Shown: positions 10,961 to 23,565, counted from the stretch's first letter. The stretch: DNA of 64,000 bases from Byssothecium circinans (GCA_010015675.1 ML976988.1:296168-360167), one strand, 5' to 3'. Numbers and translations are program-made. The notes: generated from the sequence alone by a model not told the origin.

Positions 10961-12572
10961 CTACATCTTCACGCACCATATAGCCAGACGCCCAATCTCG
11001 TCGTCTCCAAGATGTAAGCCGAATCCCAGCGTGAGCCTCAGGTAGAGAAGTCGATGTTCGAGATACTGTATCACGTCGAGAGGAGCCGTGACTAGCTGCT
11101 GCGCCGTCCGGCCCAGAAACTGTTCCCACGCAACGTCTGAGAAGATGAGTTTGCCCGAGCTAATCTGGCCCGTCTCGTCGATAACGTCGCCGAGCTATGC
11201 TCATGTCAGTGTTCAAGAACGGAGTTTTAGAAATTCGGGGCGAACTCACAACACGCGGGTTGACGCGAAGTTCGTTCCACTTATCACACTGCCTACACTT
11301 CGCCCTGGCCGCGTTTGTAAAGATGGGAATGCCGCAGCACTCGGTACACATCAGCATGTTCCGCTTATAGTTGATGACGAGATGCATTTCCGTGATGACA
11401 ACGCTGATATATCCCATGGCCTTCTCGTTGGGACTTGATCTCACGAACTCGTCAATTTCGCTCAATTTATACAGTACCTTGACTGCCGCTGTTTCTGCAG
11501 CTTCGACGTCGAAGACGTCGGCTGGGTATGGAGGATTGACGTGCTCTTTCTTCGTTTGGCACTGGGCGAGAGCCCGTACGTAGCGAGCATCTGCCATGTC
11601 GGGATCGATGTGAACTTGCGTGTTTGCACTGAGGGAGAGTTTGGCGGTGCGGTCATTTCGGCAGCGTGGTGAGGCGATGAGGAGGACTGTTTGAGAGGGT
11701 TTCCAGGATGATGCTGAGTTTGTCACGGTGCCGTAGAGAGTAAGGTAGGCGTCTGCGGTGTCGTCGGAAATCCCGATTGAGATGACATCGGAGGAAGTAC
11801 CTTCTTTCATGGTAACTGTAGCTTGGAATCAACCTCTCGTTTTACGAGTGTGGGTGGAAGGGAGCAAAAGCGCGAGGTACTCACATTTTTTCTTCGCCCC
11901 GATAGTCTTCACACAGACCAGAAGCTTACAGCCATCAACCTCATACCCACCATCCGTAAAGTTCTTCAGCGTCATCAACCCAGACATCGGCACCGAGTCC
12001 TTAACCGTAAACGGCTTCTTGAACATCTTCCCCTCATCACTCCTCTCATGCACCATGAAGTGGCAATTCCTCTCGCCCTCTGGGAAGATAGTCGTGAAGA
12101 GCGGTGCGGTTGTCGGCGCGAGACTCATCTGCTCCGAGTTGCCCTGACTTACATGCACCGTCCAAACCGTAACCAGCATACCCAGCTTCAGCCTGCTTCC
12201 CCAGGGAATGTTCGCATACCACAGCCTCACCGTCATCGTCGCAGTGTCGTCAGCCAACATGATCTTGACGCAGCCTTGTGCGGACTTGGGATTCTTGCTC
12301 GGTTTAGGCATGTTGTAGAAGTTGACAATGCGGCCCATGAAAGTGACATTCCCGGGACCGGTTTGCAAGGACTCGATAGAGGTTTCTTCGTAGTCGAGTG
12401 TCGGCGTCTATTTGTAGAGATGCGAGGTCAGCAGAGATCAGTGGGGGACGTATTAACATACCCAATCGGAGGAAGCCGCGGAAAGCACCATTTCGTCTGG
12501 TGTGAAACCATCGCCAGGCGTGGACTTCAAGGGTGACGATGATGCGAACGATGAAATGGACGTTGGCGGCAT
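10961..12572 (-). CDS. Three-OB-fold protein with zinc ribbon (RPA70/SHLD2-like layout)
   Basis: Four exons on the minus strand: 12572-12462, 12407-11885, 11815-11250 and 11194-10961, 477 residues. An OB fold begins near residue 55 (GNVTFMGRIVNFYNM ... VKIMLADDTATMTVRLWY). A second OB-like segment lies near 220-295 (DAYLTLYGTVTNSASSWKP). A third (about 345-440) carries Cys368-x2-Cys371-x13-Cys385-x2-Cys388, a zinc ribbon inside an OB fold. Three tandem OB folds with zinc in the third is the arrangement of the RPA70 DNA-binding core and of shieldin subunit SHLD2. Single-stranded DNA binding is therefore a reasonable inference. It is too short for full RPA1 (no N-terminal protein-interaction OB) and its sequence is clearly divergent. 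No specific ortholog name can be given. Confidence 0.75.
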
Positions 12573-13179
12573 CGCGACCAATGATAGACAGTGCCCTGTT
12601 GAGACGTAGGCAAAGCTTGTAATAAAGATGTGAAAAGGAAAACTGAGAAGATAGCGGAGATGTGAACGCTGAGTGAAGATGGTGGTTGAGACATAATGTG
12701 GAAGGCGTGCTCAAGGAAAGCGCCTGAGCGTCTTTGGATGGAAGGCACGACTATGACTTCCTGGATCTCAACACTTGCCTGAAATGAATCGCGCTAGATA
12801 AAGAAAATTACAGGTCCCTACTCAAATGATAAGCAACAAACCTCTCAGTTGCTGTCGTGACCAGGCTTCAAGCATTTCGACGTTTTGACTTAAAAACCCT
12901 CTGCTCACAAGATTATCCTGTTATAGGGTTTAACCACGAACAACGCTGTAAAACAATGAGGAAAAGGCGCACATGAGGGCACTGAAGATTATACCAATGC
13001 GAGCACAACAATTCATAAAGTAATTTCTAAAACCAGTGTTTATTCATGCAGCCTAAATGATAGTGTAGATGAAGTCGATGTTGAATGTCCTTCCATCCGT
13101 TGGCATACACATTATACCGAAACCATTACGACCACGATATCATAGAGACGTGGAGGGAGCAGAGCCTAATGGCCAATGC
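12573..13179. other. Intergenic upstream of OB-fold gene, downstream of INO1
   Basis: Holds the divergent promoter side of the OB-fold gene and the INO1 3' flank. No gene seen. Confidence 0.55.
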
Positions 13180-14840
13180 TTAAAACAGCTTGTGCTCGAG
13201 GGTCATGTCGTTCTCCGGCTCAAGACCAACACATGCACGGAAGATGTTGGTCAAGGCAGCCCGCTGCTTGGCAAGAGCGTTGATGACCGGAGTGCCTGGA
13301 GGAGTGAGAGGGGCCTGTTCTGTGTTAGTAAAGGGCTATTGTATATGGCTAAGAATCATACCTTGAGCATGTAGCTGAGAACGCTGAGCACGCTGTGGAA
13401 GTTGCCGTATTTCTCATCAGCGGTCTCAGCACTATGAGCCTTCCACTGGATACGAGTCATCATCTCAGCGACGAGGACCAAGTCAATGATCAACGGAGAG
13501 GCCAAGAGGGAATCCTCGCAGACGTTGAAGAGGCTGATAGTCTGGTGACCACCCAAGAAGATCTCGGCATAGTACTCGTCAAGAGCACGCTTGTCGTCAC
13601 CGACAGCGGGCATGTACTTGATAACGACAGTGTGGTCCGGGTGCTCGCCCTCCTTGTACAAGACAGTGTTGGCAGCGACCATATCGTCGACCACGTTGGA
13701 CTTGGAAATCTCCTTGGAGCGGAACTGCTTCTGAGAGCTGAGGTTCATTCCATCGTTGTTGCCGAGATGGTTGTAGCTGGCAATGGAGGTGAGCTTGATA
13801 CCGGCGCTGATCAAGAAGTCGACAAGGGCGGACTTCATCTTGGTCTGGCCGGACTTGAAGTCATCGCCACCGATGAATGCATTGTGCTTCTCGGCAAGCT
13901 GAATGGCACCTGGAACGAAGGTGTTCTGGGGAGAGCCATTGATGAAAGGAACCTTCTCCAAGATGCAAGCAACGGCAAAAACAGTGGATGGAGATACTTC
14001 CTCGTGGCCATTTTCAATGGACTTGAGAAGATTGTCAGCCGTGTCGTTGACGCCTTCGATGAGGTCAGCAAAACGCTCCGTGTTCGCGGTCCACTGTACG
14101 ATGACCTTGTCGAGGTTGTTGGCGGCCTTGAAGTCCTGAATATCCTTGCGGATCTGCTCGACATGAGCCATAGAAGCCTTGGAACCAGGGATGAGGTTGT
14201 CGGCGCGCTCCTCTTGGTTGGCAGCAATGAAGTCTGGGTAGTAGATACTAGGTAGGGGTTTGATCGTGCCCATCTCCTTGCGGACGAGGTTCTTCAAAGA
14301 CGGCTCCAGGACTTTGGCACGATCCATGGCATCGGCAAGGTTCATGCCGCTGATGTCCCAACCGCCCACGACGAGGTCGTTCGGATGGACCATGGGTAAG
14401 AGGTCACGGAACGGAATATTGATGTCCTGACCGGTCTTGCTGTCGATTCCAAGCTTGGTCGTAGATCCCATAATGACGGAGCCGTAGTAGTTGGCAGCAC
14501 GCTTACCCTCCTTGGTGTCCCAGACTAGACCACGACGGTTGGCCAAGAGCCCAGCAGTAACAGTTGTACCGTTGTTACCGCCCAAGCCGACGAGCATGAC
14601 ACCCAACTTGGGAATCTTGCGATCGACTTTAAAGTCGTAGAGAGTCTCCTTGGGAGTGGCCACATACTTGCCTTCGGAGTTCTTCGAGATTGCCGTAGTG
14701 CGGTAGGTGTACTTCGTCTTGATGGTGTCGTCCGTGTACTTGACATTGGGAGAGTCGACGACAAAGAGATCCTTGGCCGGAGCCGCTACTTCGCCACCTG
14801 CCATCGCAAAGCCAACGCTGTCCTCGGCGTGAGGAGCCAT
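13180..14840 (-). CDS. INO1: Inositol-3-phosphate synthase
   Basis: Cytosolic NAD-dependent enzyme that isomerises glucose-6-phosphate to inositol-3-phosphate, the first step of inositol and phosphatidylinositol synthesis. Two exons (14840-13362 and 13314-13180) separated by a 47-base intron give 537 residues, close to yeast Ino1 (533). Signatures include the NAD-binding loop [72 protein letters not shown] and the C-terminal [19 protein letters not shown]. The ATG at 14840 was chosen because the protein begins [13 protein letters not shown]; an in-frame ATG at 14876 would add 12 residues. The gene lies 5.2 kb from the PSD2-like gene; both act in phospholipid synthesis, but they are not divergently paired. 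Confidence 0.97.
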
Positions 14841-14953
14841 GTTCGTTGATTTGTCGAGTTTGCTTGAGAACCTCACGAACTTAGTTCTGAGAGGTTAGAT
14901 CCGACGCTCCTCCGGAAGGAGAGGTGCGTTGGCCTGCGAAGGCGTTGTGGGAA

Positions 14954-15025
14954 CTACAGCAGGTCAGTTAAGTCTGTGGAGGAAAGAGAGCCACGACACC
15001 TAGAAGTCATGATGGAGGTACATAC
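14954..15025 (-). promoter_or_regulatory. INO1: Probable 5'UTR intron of INO1
   Basis: Read on the minus strand, a GTATGT donor at 15025 is followed by CTTAAC/ACTGAC branch-like sites and a CTGTAG acceptor at 14954. This is a well-formed 72-base intron 114 bases upstream of the INO1 ATG. A CTATATAG at 15169-15176 is a plausible TATA box, and the palindrome GGCAGCTGCC (CAGCTG E-box core) lies at 15198-15207. Confidence 0.5.
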
Positions 15026-17437
15026 GAGCAGAGAAGGTTAGAAAACATGCGGGGACGGGCCCGATGCGGTGGGTTGGATGGGTTAGTGGTGACGAGAGAC
15101 TTGAGGCAAGCTGATTGACTGTTGTGAAGAAGTTCTGATAGCTGAGGGATGAGGGAAGAGGTACCGGGCTATATAGGAAGGCTGGAGGCTCCATGCGGGC
15201 AGCTGCCAGCGTTCGTTTACCTTATCGATAGACTAATAGACGAGCAAACGTGTACTTCCGTTGCTTGCCGAACAGACACCACATGAGTTCACCAGACCGC
15301 TCTTTGCGAATCTACCTACATGCGGATGGACGGAATCTCCTGCAAGCCAATGAGGCTACAGACGCTGGGCCGCCAACTCCACCACAGTCGATGATGGCCC
15401 TAGTGGAGGCCCCCCAGTTCCCAGTAAGGTGCAACACAGACACAGAGGACTCGAGAGTCACGATAGCACTCGCCAGGCCATTGAGTTGTTTGCACCAACC
15501 GCTTCTGCCGGTTTGACATGACGGTGGCGTGGGGTGTTGTGCTCCCATGTCGTCTGCCAGACCGTTCCATGCAGGTACCCCACGTGCCCACCTGGTCCAC
15601 CACCAACATGAAGAAGCGCTTGGCATTTATGGATAGTGCCACCATTATTATTATTATTGCTATTTCCAAACTTCACTTGGGTACGGGCGAAGCTTTTGAC
15701 ACGTTCCGTTTGTCCCGCGAAGGGAAAGTTTGCACGAGATGCCACGCCCCGACCGATTTGGTTCTGTTGATCCTGGCGTTTCGCAGCCGCCTATCTTTGG
15801 GCTTCATCAGCATGAGGTTTGAGACTCGCGCAGCTTCACACATGTTTGTAAATGTCTGGACTTGGCAGTCGAAGAAACATATCACCACGTTTGAACAATT
15901 GAACTGGGGCCTTCAGCGGCTCTGACTCTGGCTTGGCTGTCCACGAGTGTCTCCATAAACGCCGGATTGAGGGCTGACTGAAACCTACAGAGTTGGGCCC
16001 ACCGGATACGAGTATCTACCTGTACAACTCACCTTACATATGTAGGGCACATGTAGCGACGGCGTGGGTTTGCATCTCTTACGCAGGGTCGTGCTGTCAA
16101 CGGCCAGAGCATCCGGATGCCGAAGACGGCTCCAAAACTTTGCAGCATCAGGTACCGACAGGCAGTAGCACAGCACCGCACCGCACCGCACCGCACCGCA
16201 CCACACAGCACAGTCAGCATCGGAGAGAAAGACATGTGGTACGTTTCAGACATCCGAAACATCTGCGCCAAGAATACAGTATGAAGCCCCGACATGTCTT
16301 TCACTCCTCGCTCGGCCGGTTTCCTCGATGCGGCGGGTTCTGACTGTTGGCGCCACACCAGACGACAAGCAGTCACCCACCGCCTCGAGTCGTTCGTATC
16401 GCCAGCGCCCAGCGGCACGGCTGAAAGGACGCCATGGACGATCTGCGTTCACCGTGCCGCTTGCCCCATTGAGGTGCATCGATAAATTTGACCCCAGATG
16501 ATATCCCAATCCTGCTCCTTTGAGTCCTTTCGTCTCCAGGGCTGTGCCTTGGCGATGCAGGGGAGCTCATCTACTGTTTCTTCGGCCTTCACGCTGACCT
16601 TAGCAGCCGCAGCCGCAGCCTCAATCGCACAGTACACCGGCTCAGCCGACCATCGTCATTGCAATGGTCCGCGGTTGAGACACAGCGCGAGACAGTTCCG
16701 GAGGGTCCCGTTTCAAGGACTTTGGCAAGTTTCTATGGGCAAGAGGCTGCAACACCGCGAACTGCAAATCACGCCCCGTGCTCGCCTAGCTTCACAATAA
16801 TGTCGTCGTCGGTCCAATGACCATCCCCCAACTGCACGCCACGCTTCAGGGACAGGCACACCCAAGGTGCAGCGGCAGCCCAGTGTTGACCCTCGACCCG
16901 CACATATCCATATCGCTGGGCGCTTGCTCTTCTTCCCTTTGATTGTTCTCCTGCGCCCTTTCCGAGGAGTTCTTTGTCTGCACTCTGCCGCAATTGATTT
17001 CCATATTGCTGTTATCTATTCGCAAAATATCCAACATTAGCAGTGTCGACCGCGGGGCTAAAGACGCCTCAAACCGGGAGCTGCTTGTCCAACGGCCCTC
17101 AGACGAGTGAACAACTATCCGTCTAATCAGGCCCGCTTTCAGCATCATTTCCGTAGAACGCGGCTCAAACCAGCAAGTCCCACTTTCTAGCCATCCGTCG
17201 GCTCTTGGATACCCAGGGTAACCCCTCGCCGTACGCTTTGGCTCAGTGGCTGTCCGAGACGGCGAGACCAACGTTTCTGAATCATCAGCTCACGCCCAAC
17301 TCCATGTCGCCAACCTTCCAACATCGCCAGAACACGCTCGACAGAACCCATCCGAGATAGGATTGTTCCCGCACCATCGACCTACATCAGAGGCGCCGAC
17401 AACTATACAAGCGCCGGTCAGCGCAGCCGTCGCAATC
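15026..17437. other. Large intergenic gap between INO1 and LIM gene
   Basis: No frame shows recognisable similarity. It contains the INO1 promoter, an ATT microsatellite (about 15645-15659), a CACCG pentamer repeat (listed separately) and, on the right, pyrimidine-rich sequence likely to be the LIM gene leader. A lineage-specific gene or long RNA cannot be excluded by eye. Confidence 0.5.
16171..16204. repeat. CACCG pentamer microsatellite
   Basis: About six tandem CACCG units, ending in CACACAGCACAG. Simple repeat in non-coding sequence. Confidence 0.85.
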
Positions 17438-19643
17438 ATGGACAGCATGAGTCTTCTTCCTATGATCAAGTGCTCAAGCTGCGGCGTGGACATCGACATT
17501 TTGCAATTGGCCGACCACATCTGCGCACCTGCTGCCTCGAGTAAGTAGAGCTTCAGTAGGACCGTTGGCAGATACAGCTAGCTAACCTTATGCGACAGAC
17601 GTTGACCAACCACTCCCACACAAGCTTGATCGCGCCGCAACCTTCGGCGGCACAACCGTTGACAAGTCAGATGGAGCCTCACGTTCTCGGGGACCACCTC
17701 CGTTACGAGTTGATCCTTATGCTGCTAGTGAGTGCCTGTGCCTATTTGTGATAGAGGTTTACTGATACCCTGAAGATAAACCATATCGCCTTCAAGCCTC
17801 TCCTCTATCGCCCTCGCCTTTGTCTCCCGGAGGAAGGAAGTTCAATCGCAGCGCCACAAGCCCTTTGCCACGAACAGAGCGACCACCATCTCCAGATTTT
17901 ATGAGGAATATGGATAGTCCTTTCCCTATTATCCCTACCAACCGAAAGCAGACACCGACGAGCGAAAAGCCCCGTCCTTTAGACCGCTCGGAACCTTTTT
18001 ACGATCAAGATTATGCGCAACCGAGTCCACTCTTTGCACCGCTTAGTCCACGAACAGATGGAGGAAAGAATATTCTTCAGAAAATGAACACGATTGCGCC
18101 TGGACCTTTCGATGGACGAGGGTATGACCGTCGGCCGAGTACATCGAGTGGCCCTCGTTCGCCATCGTCGGCGTTCTCACAGAATGGCTTTTCACAGAGA
18201 GGACACAGGAGAACTAATACGCAAACCAGCCTGAGGGGCGCAGCAAATGGAAGGACTTCTATGGCATCGAACGCTTCTTCGCTTTTCTCGAATGGCAGCA
18301 TAGGATTGCCGGCACGTCCAAAACCTGGAATGGTAGGGGCGATGCCACCGCCTCCACCACCTGTACCACCGATACAAGTTGAAGCGAAGACCGAGGGCAT
18401 TGACGCATTTCTGGAGCGGTTGCAGAAGGAGACAATGGGTGCACCGTCCAAAGACCGATCAAAAAGCCCTATGCGTTCGGATGAGCGTTCGAGAAGTCCA
18501 ATGCGCCAAGATGCTCGATCCAGGAGCCCGGTGCGGCAAGGGTCCATCAACGAAGTGGAACGACGATCCAGGCCAGAGGCACCGAGGGCAATATCGCGCC
18601 GGCCCCCTAGCATTCGAACTGACAGGTCACCCTCGCGCATGAACAAGGATTTACCGCCACTGCCGGCAATAATGTCAAACTTTGCAGGAAGCGCCGTTCC
18701 ACAAGATCCCGTGTACACCCCTTCGGATTCGGGCCGCTCGGAAGATTCATACGCTAGTTCGGGGTTCAGAAGTGCGGCGAGCTCTCGATCTAGCCCTCCA
18801 ACGTCGGAAGCTGGACATTCACGACAGGCGTCGAAAATCAGCCGTCCAGACTACTCGATCAATGAACCAATACAAAGGACGCTCAGCCCGGAAACTTTTA
18901 CGGACTCAAGGAATGCGCTATCCATGCAACCAGATATCCGAAGGGCAAATGAAAACTACAACAGAACTCGAACCCCCGAGACCCTGCTAAAGCCTCCAAG
19001 CTCACAAATAGCAACAGCTCCACAGACGCCTTTGGATCCCGCTATTCAAACAGGATTAGCCTACGAAAAGCCATGGGAAGAGTCAAGATCACCCCTCGAC
19101 CCGGCCCTTAACTATGGCGTGAGTCCTCCTCCACCCGAACCGCGCCAACAAATAGAACGCCGACCCACCGCCAGCAAAGGCACAAGCAAAGGCAGATGCC
19201 GTGGCTGCGGCGAAACCATCACCGGAAAATCGGTCAAAGACTCCTCTGGTAGGCTCACCGGGCGCTATCATAGAGAGTGTTTCGTGTGTCGTACATGCGG
19301 CGAGAATTTCCCCACTGCAGAGTTCTACGTTTTTGAAAACGCGCCGTATTGCCACCAGCATTACCATATTCTCAACGGGTCGCTTTGTCGGACATGCAAC
19401 CGTGGCATCGAGGGTCAGTATCTTGAAACTGACCAACGCCTCAAGTTTCACCCACGATGCTTCACGTGCTTCACTTGTCGCATTGTGTTAAGGGACGATT
19501 ACTTCGAAGTAGGGCGCAGGAACTTCTGTGAGAGGCATGCTCATGCTGCTGTTAACCAGAGGAACCAGATGCTGGGGGTTCCGCCCGGTGGACAGCAGAG
19601 GAATATGCAAAAGAGGAGAACTAGGATGATGATGATGCGATGA
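17438..19643 (+). CDS. Two-LIM-domain adaptor, paxillin-like
   Basis: Three exons: 17438-17540, 17599-17727 and 17776-19643, 699 residues. The N-terminus has a small CxxC motif (IKCSSCGVDIDILQLADHIC), common at the start of fungal LIM proteins. Residues about 80-540 are disordered and Ser/Pro/Arg-rich, with proline stretches (PPPPPPVPP near 180) and repeated RSPMR/RSPVR units that look like kinase sites. LIM1 starts near residue 551 (CRGCGETI...CFVCRTCGENF) and LIM2 near 612 (CRTCNRGI...CFTCFTCRIVL). The C-terminus is KRRTRMMMMR. Yeast Pxl1 has a comparable layout and links Rho1 signalling, actin and septation; a similar cortical scaffold role is inferred, not shown. Confidence 0.88.
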
Positions 19644-21890
19644 GTTTGAGACAAGTCGTGAGCGGCCTTATTTTTTTCCTTTTTTGCCGTAATTATGTTG
19701 GTGTCATTTCAAGCGTTCGTTTCTTGACTCTTAGCGTTCGTTTTTCATTAACCTTCATTTCTCTGCGGCATTTACATTCACTTTCTTCGTTCACGGCTTA
19801 TTTCAGCCTTCTTCACTTGTATCTTCTTATACCCCGGATATGATTCCATTCTTTTTCACCTTCTTTTAATTGGCTTCTTCTTCTTCAGCATCACATGTCA
19901 TATTGCATCGTCATATGACCTTTATTCAGCGAGTGTCCCGTTGGCCTCGTCGGCTTTCTTTTGAAGATATACCCCCAACTTGTGGCACAGATGCCGCCAT
20001 TCTACTATCACCTTTAACTTGTCGTCGTCGGGCTTGGTTTTGTGTATAAGTGAATGTTCATGAGGGTTGGATGTATGTAATGTGTAGTGAATGAAGGAGT
20101 GACCGGGATGTTGACGTTATGTTTATTGTGAGGTGATGTGAATGATAACATTTATTGACTATTGCCTTTCAAGGTGCGTGTAATGTATGGTGGACGCTAG
20201 TGCATTTAGCCGTTATAAGGCACGGCATAATGCGATATGGTGACGAGCGAGCTTACTTGTGAAGACCTTTGATATTGACGGCCGCATTCATTGCAAGGGG
20301 ACAGTATAACTCTACGGCCTCGAACATGGTACCTAACAGTAGAACATCCACACGAACAACACAGCAGCCCGCCATCTCCGTTACTTTCCCTTACTTTTCA
20401 AAAGACATCTTTTACATCTCCTGCCTTGACAACTTCCGCTTCAATTGTTCCGGTCAAATCGCTACCAAACACAATGACGACCTCGACTCTAGCAGTTACA
20501 CCCTCTACACGGCCATGACAACAGCCAGCGTTCAAATATACACCTCAGGCTCCGCTAGCCACCTCTTCGTGCAAGCCCACGGCTGCAAGGGATAGGATTA
20601 CCATGTCAATGATATTATAACAAGGACAGCGACTCTGGCTTGAGCCGCCGCCACGAGGACAACCTGCTCCTAATACGCCTCCACCTTTCCAGCCGTATCC
20701 GCCACTGGGGCCGTACAAACCCCAGCCGAGGACGAAAGGAGAAGGTAGACTAAGGGGATCTTTGGAGGGGAGGCTTTCGTACGGGTTGCGGGCTACCAAG
20801 AGGATTGGATGTTGTTGTGGTCTTCGGTGATGCCGATCTATGTGGTTTATGAAGGATCTTCGGAAATCATGGTGATTTGGAGAATCTTGGATGTCAGAGG
20901 CTACCACCGGTCTCGAACCGGTAATCCAGCACGTGACAGCTAACCAGTACCACCTGGGCAGTTAGTACTGGAATCGGATCACTTGCCGGATTACCCCTGG
21001 GTGGTAGGCAATGGGTCGGGGTCCGATGGGATGAGATCGGAGTGTTCGGTTGCCTGTTTAGTAGCTGTTGATATTTCCTTCCTAACCAATAACCAACAAG
21101 CGTATTTCCCAAAAGCGCCCTTATCAACAAATCACACGTCTAGACCATGGAGTTTTTTTCCGTTTTACCCTTCAAAGCTGGTTAGACAGGCGTACAGGGC
21201 TTGCGCGGTGCGCATTCTGTGCTTACAGCATCCTTGACGGGTAAATCATGCGAAAGTACGAAATGCAGAGCAAGGCTCTCCTGTAGCAGAAAAAGCTGGA
21301 CGGAAAGGATTTTCAGAGAGATAGAATAAGGAGATTCTCCGCAAAACCTATCCATGGGGGATGCCGTGTCTAGTGCCGTAGTAAAAGAACAGGCGAGGGC
21401 TGCGGCTACGCGAGAGCTAGGAATGGCAAAGCGCGAACGCTACGAAAAGCGTGGCGTCATCGTCTGTCAAGCGCCGGTCAAGCGCCGGTTCCCGTGGATC
21501 TGGTCGACGTACCACACGACTCGGAACCAAATCATGAGGACATGCAGGCGTCGCTGTTTCTTGTCGCTGGTGCGTTTTGCGATAAAAACCGCTACTTTAA
21601 CCTGATGCTCGTCAAATTCCGATGTCGTTCAGCACATCTACATCTACCTTTCGCTCTGTAGAGCCGGTCCCCGACGAACACTACAACCCCACAGGTACGG
21701 TATCCGAATCTGGCACGCATGAGAAGAAAGGGTGCTGGAACTCGCCATTCGATTCGCCTCCTCTGCTGCGCCAAGTACCATCAGCTCGTGATTAATAGGG
21801 AGCTGCTGCCTGCGTGAACAGCACACCAGCCCGAGACAGCCTCGTAAGAAACCTAGCCCCCGCCCCTCATCATAGACCCCCGGTATCACC
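19644..21890. other. Large intergenic gap with T-rich 3' flank
   Basis: 19660-20000 is pyrimidine-rich, probably the LIM gene 3' untranslated region. 20250-20600 has overlapping open frames without recognisable motifs. A tRNA-like 3' half lies at 20899-20922 (listed separately). 21640-21890 is probably the leader of the GGPP synthase gene. No gene is supported. Confidence 0.5.
20899..20922 (-). other. Possible tRNA-derived fragment (T-arm and B box)
   Basis: On the minus strand, the 5-base stem ACCGG/CCGGT encloses TTCGAGA, forming a perfect T-arm with a consensus B box (GGTTCGAGACC). It is followed directly by a 7-base acceptor-like GGTAGCC. Upstream there is only a CTGTCACG anticodon-like stretch, and about 16 bases of the D-arm region appear to be missing, so it is not an intact tRNA. 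It may be a relic or a chance B box. Confidence 0.3.
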
Positions 21891-23301
21891 ATGCCTCTCG
21901 ATCCTCCACCACCACACTTCCAGTCGCCCTTCCAATCGCCCAACGCTATTCCACCGCGCACAAGCTCTCACGGCATCGTCAACGGCGTCAAGCATCGCTC
22001 GTCGGTTCTGCGGCCGCTATCAGAGATCGAGTGGATGAGCAAGAAGAGCAAGATGGAACATAGTCAGGATACGGAAGAGGGGAGGGCGAGGCATATGTCG
22101 GATTTGGGGCAGCCGATGGATATGGAGTCTGGGACGTATCCGACGCCGAAGGAGGGGGGAGACGGGGGTGGGGGTGAGAGGAGCAAGGGGTATGGGGATG
22201 AGTTGGTGTATGGGCATAATTCGAGGTGGACAGATGAGAAGGAGCGTATGTATGTATCTCCTGCGGTGCTATAAGTTTTATCAGTTGGATTTCAGGAATC
22301 CGGAGGGCCATCTTTTGCGGAGACTTTAGCTGACCTATATCTAGCCTGATGGGGCCGTACGAGTATTTAGAAGGACACCCAGGGAAGGACATCCGCAGCC
22401 AATGTATCGCTGCATTCAACCTATGGCTACAAGTCCCACCCGAACGGCTCAAAGTCATTACACGGGTCGTCGGTATGTTACACACGGCGTCCCTACTCGT
22501 CGACGACGTCGAAGACAGCTCCGTCCTGCGCCGCGGAATCCCTGTCGCGAACAGTATATACGGCGTCGCGCAAACAATCAACACGGCAAACTACGTATAC
22601 TTCAGGGCGCTGCAGGAACTAATGCTCATGGGGAACCCAAAGTTGGTCGAGATATACTCGGACGAGCTACTGAATCTACATAGAGGGCAAGGAATGGAGT
22701 TGCATTGGAGGGATAGCTTGACGTGTCCGAGCGAGGCGGATTACTTAGAGATGGTGGATAATAAGACGGGAGGCTTGTTTCGGCTAGCCATCAAGCTGAT
22801 GCAGGCCGAGAGTACGGTGAATATGTACGTGTTGCTCCCACATATGCTCCACCAAGAATTATGCATGGAATCTAACGATCTCACAGAGACTGCGCCCCCA
22901 TCGTCTCAACAATAGGTCTCCTCTTCCAAATCCTCGACGACCACCTCAATCTCTCCCCCACGAGCGGTTACTCCGACCTCAAAGGCCTCTGCGAAGATCT
23001 CACCGAGGGAAAATTCTCCTTTCCCGTAATCCACGCCATCCGCGCCGATCCCGCGAATCGCATCCTGTACAATATCTTGAAGCAGAAGACGACGGATGAG
23101 GAAGTCAAGAGGTATGCGGTCAGATATATGGAGCAGAAGGGAAGCTTCGAGTACAGTAAGACAGTTATCGATCAGTTAAGGGAAAAGGCGGTGAGGTTGA
23201 TCAATGAGGTCGAGGGGTCGCTGAATGCTGATGGGTTGGAGAGGGGGAAGGAGGGTGCTGCAGCGCTGAGGACTTTGTTGGAGAGGTTGGTTTTAAAGTA
23301 G
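21891..23301 (+). CDS. Geranylgeranyl diphosphate synthase
   Basis: Trans-prenyltransferase condensing isopentenyl diphosphate with allylic diphosphates to C20 GGPP, used for protein prenylation, carotenoids and diterpenes. Exons 21891-22249, 22345-22824 and 22887-23301 give 417 residues. The first intron donor must be GTATGT at 22250 to keep frame ([11 protein letters not shown]). The first aspartate-rich motif is [15 protein letters not shown] and the second [32 protein letters not shown] and [11 protein letters not shown] are typical of the fungal GGPPS/BTS1 group. The N-terminal 110 residues are low-complexity, Pro/Gly-rich. No neighbouring terpene cyclase or P450 is present, so this is more likely the housekeeping enzyme than part of a secondary-metabolite cluster. 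Confidence 0.94.
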
Positions 23302-23565
23302 ATGGGGGGAAAAGGAGGACGTAAAATACGGTCAAGGGTGATGATGATTATACCAACGTTTGATGTTTCTCTTTATATATAACGCGTACCGATAACCCGA
23401 CCCATAAGTCTGTTAGATCATACCCAGCTATCTACCATCTAGCTCTCGAACCAATTCCATGCATGAAGTAACGCTCAACGTGTCCGCTTTGTTCAACTGA
23501 GTGCACCTCATACCCCCTCGACGCAACGCGCAACACATGAAGCAAGCGCCAGGTACCACACACAT
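23302..23565. other. Convergent 3' intergenic region
   Basis: Short gap between the GGPP synthase and the KP4-like gene. No feature seen. Confidence 0.5.

Noticed and set aside
13395..14255. 286-codon plus-strand frame
   Set aside because: Antisense shadow of INO1, whose minus-strand frame has full family motifs.
4381..14840. Phospholipid gene cluster (PSD2-like and INO1)
   Set aside because: They are 5 kb apart with a kinetochore and a DNA-binding-type gene between them; proximity is probably coincidence.
18077..18718. 213-codon minus-strand frame
   Set aside because: Shadow of the disordered region of the LIM protein.
20899..20972. Intact tRNA gene on the minus strand
   Set aside because: T-arm, B box and acceptor 3' half are fine, but the anticodon stem does not pair and D-arm bases are missing; kept only as a low-confidence fragment.
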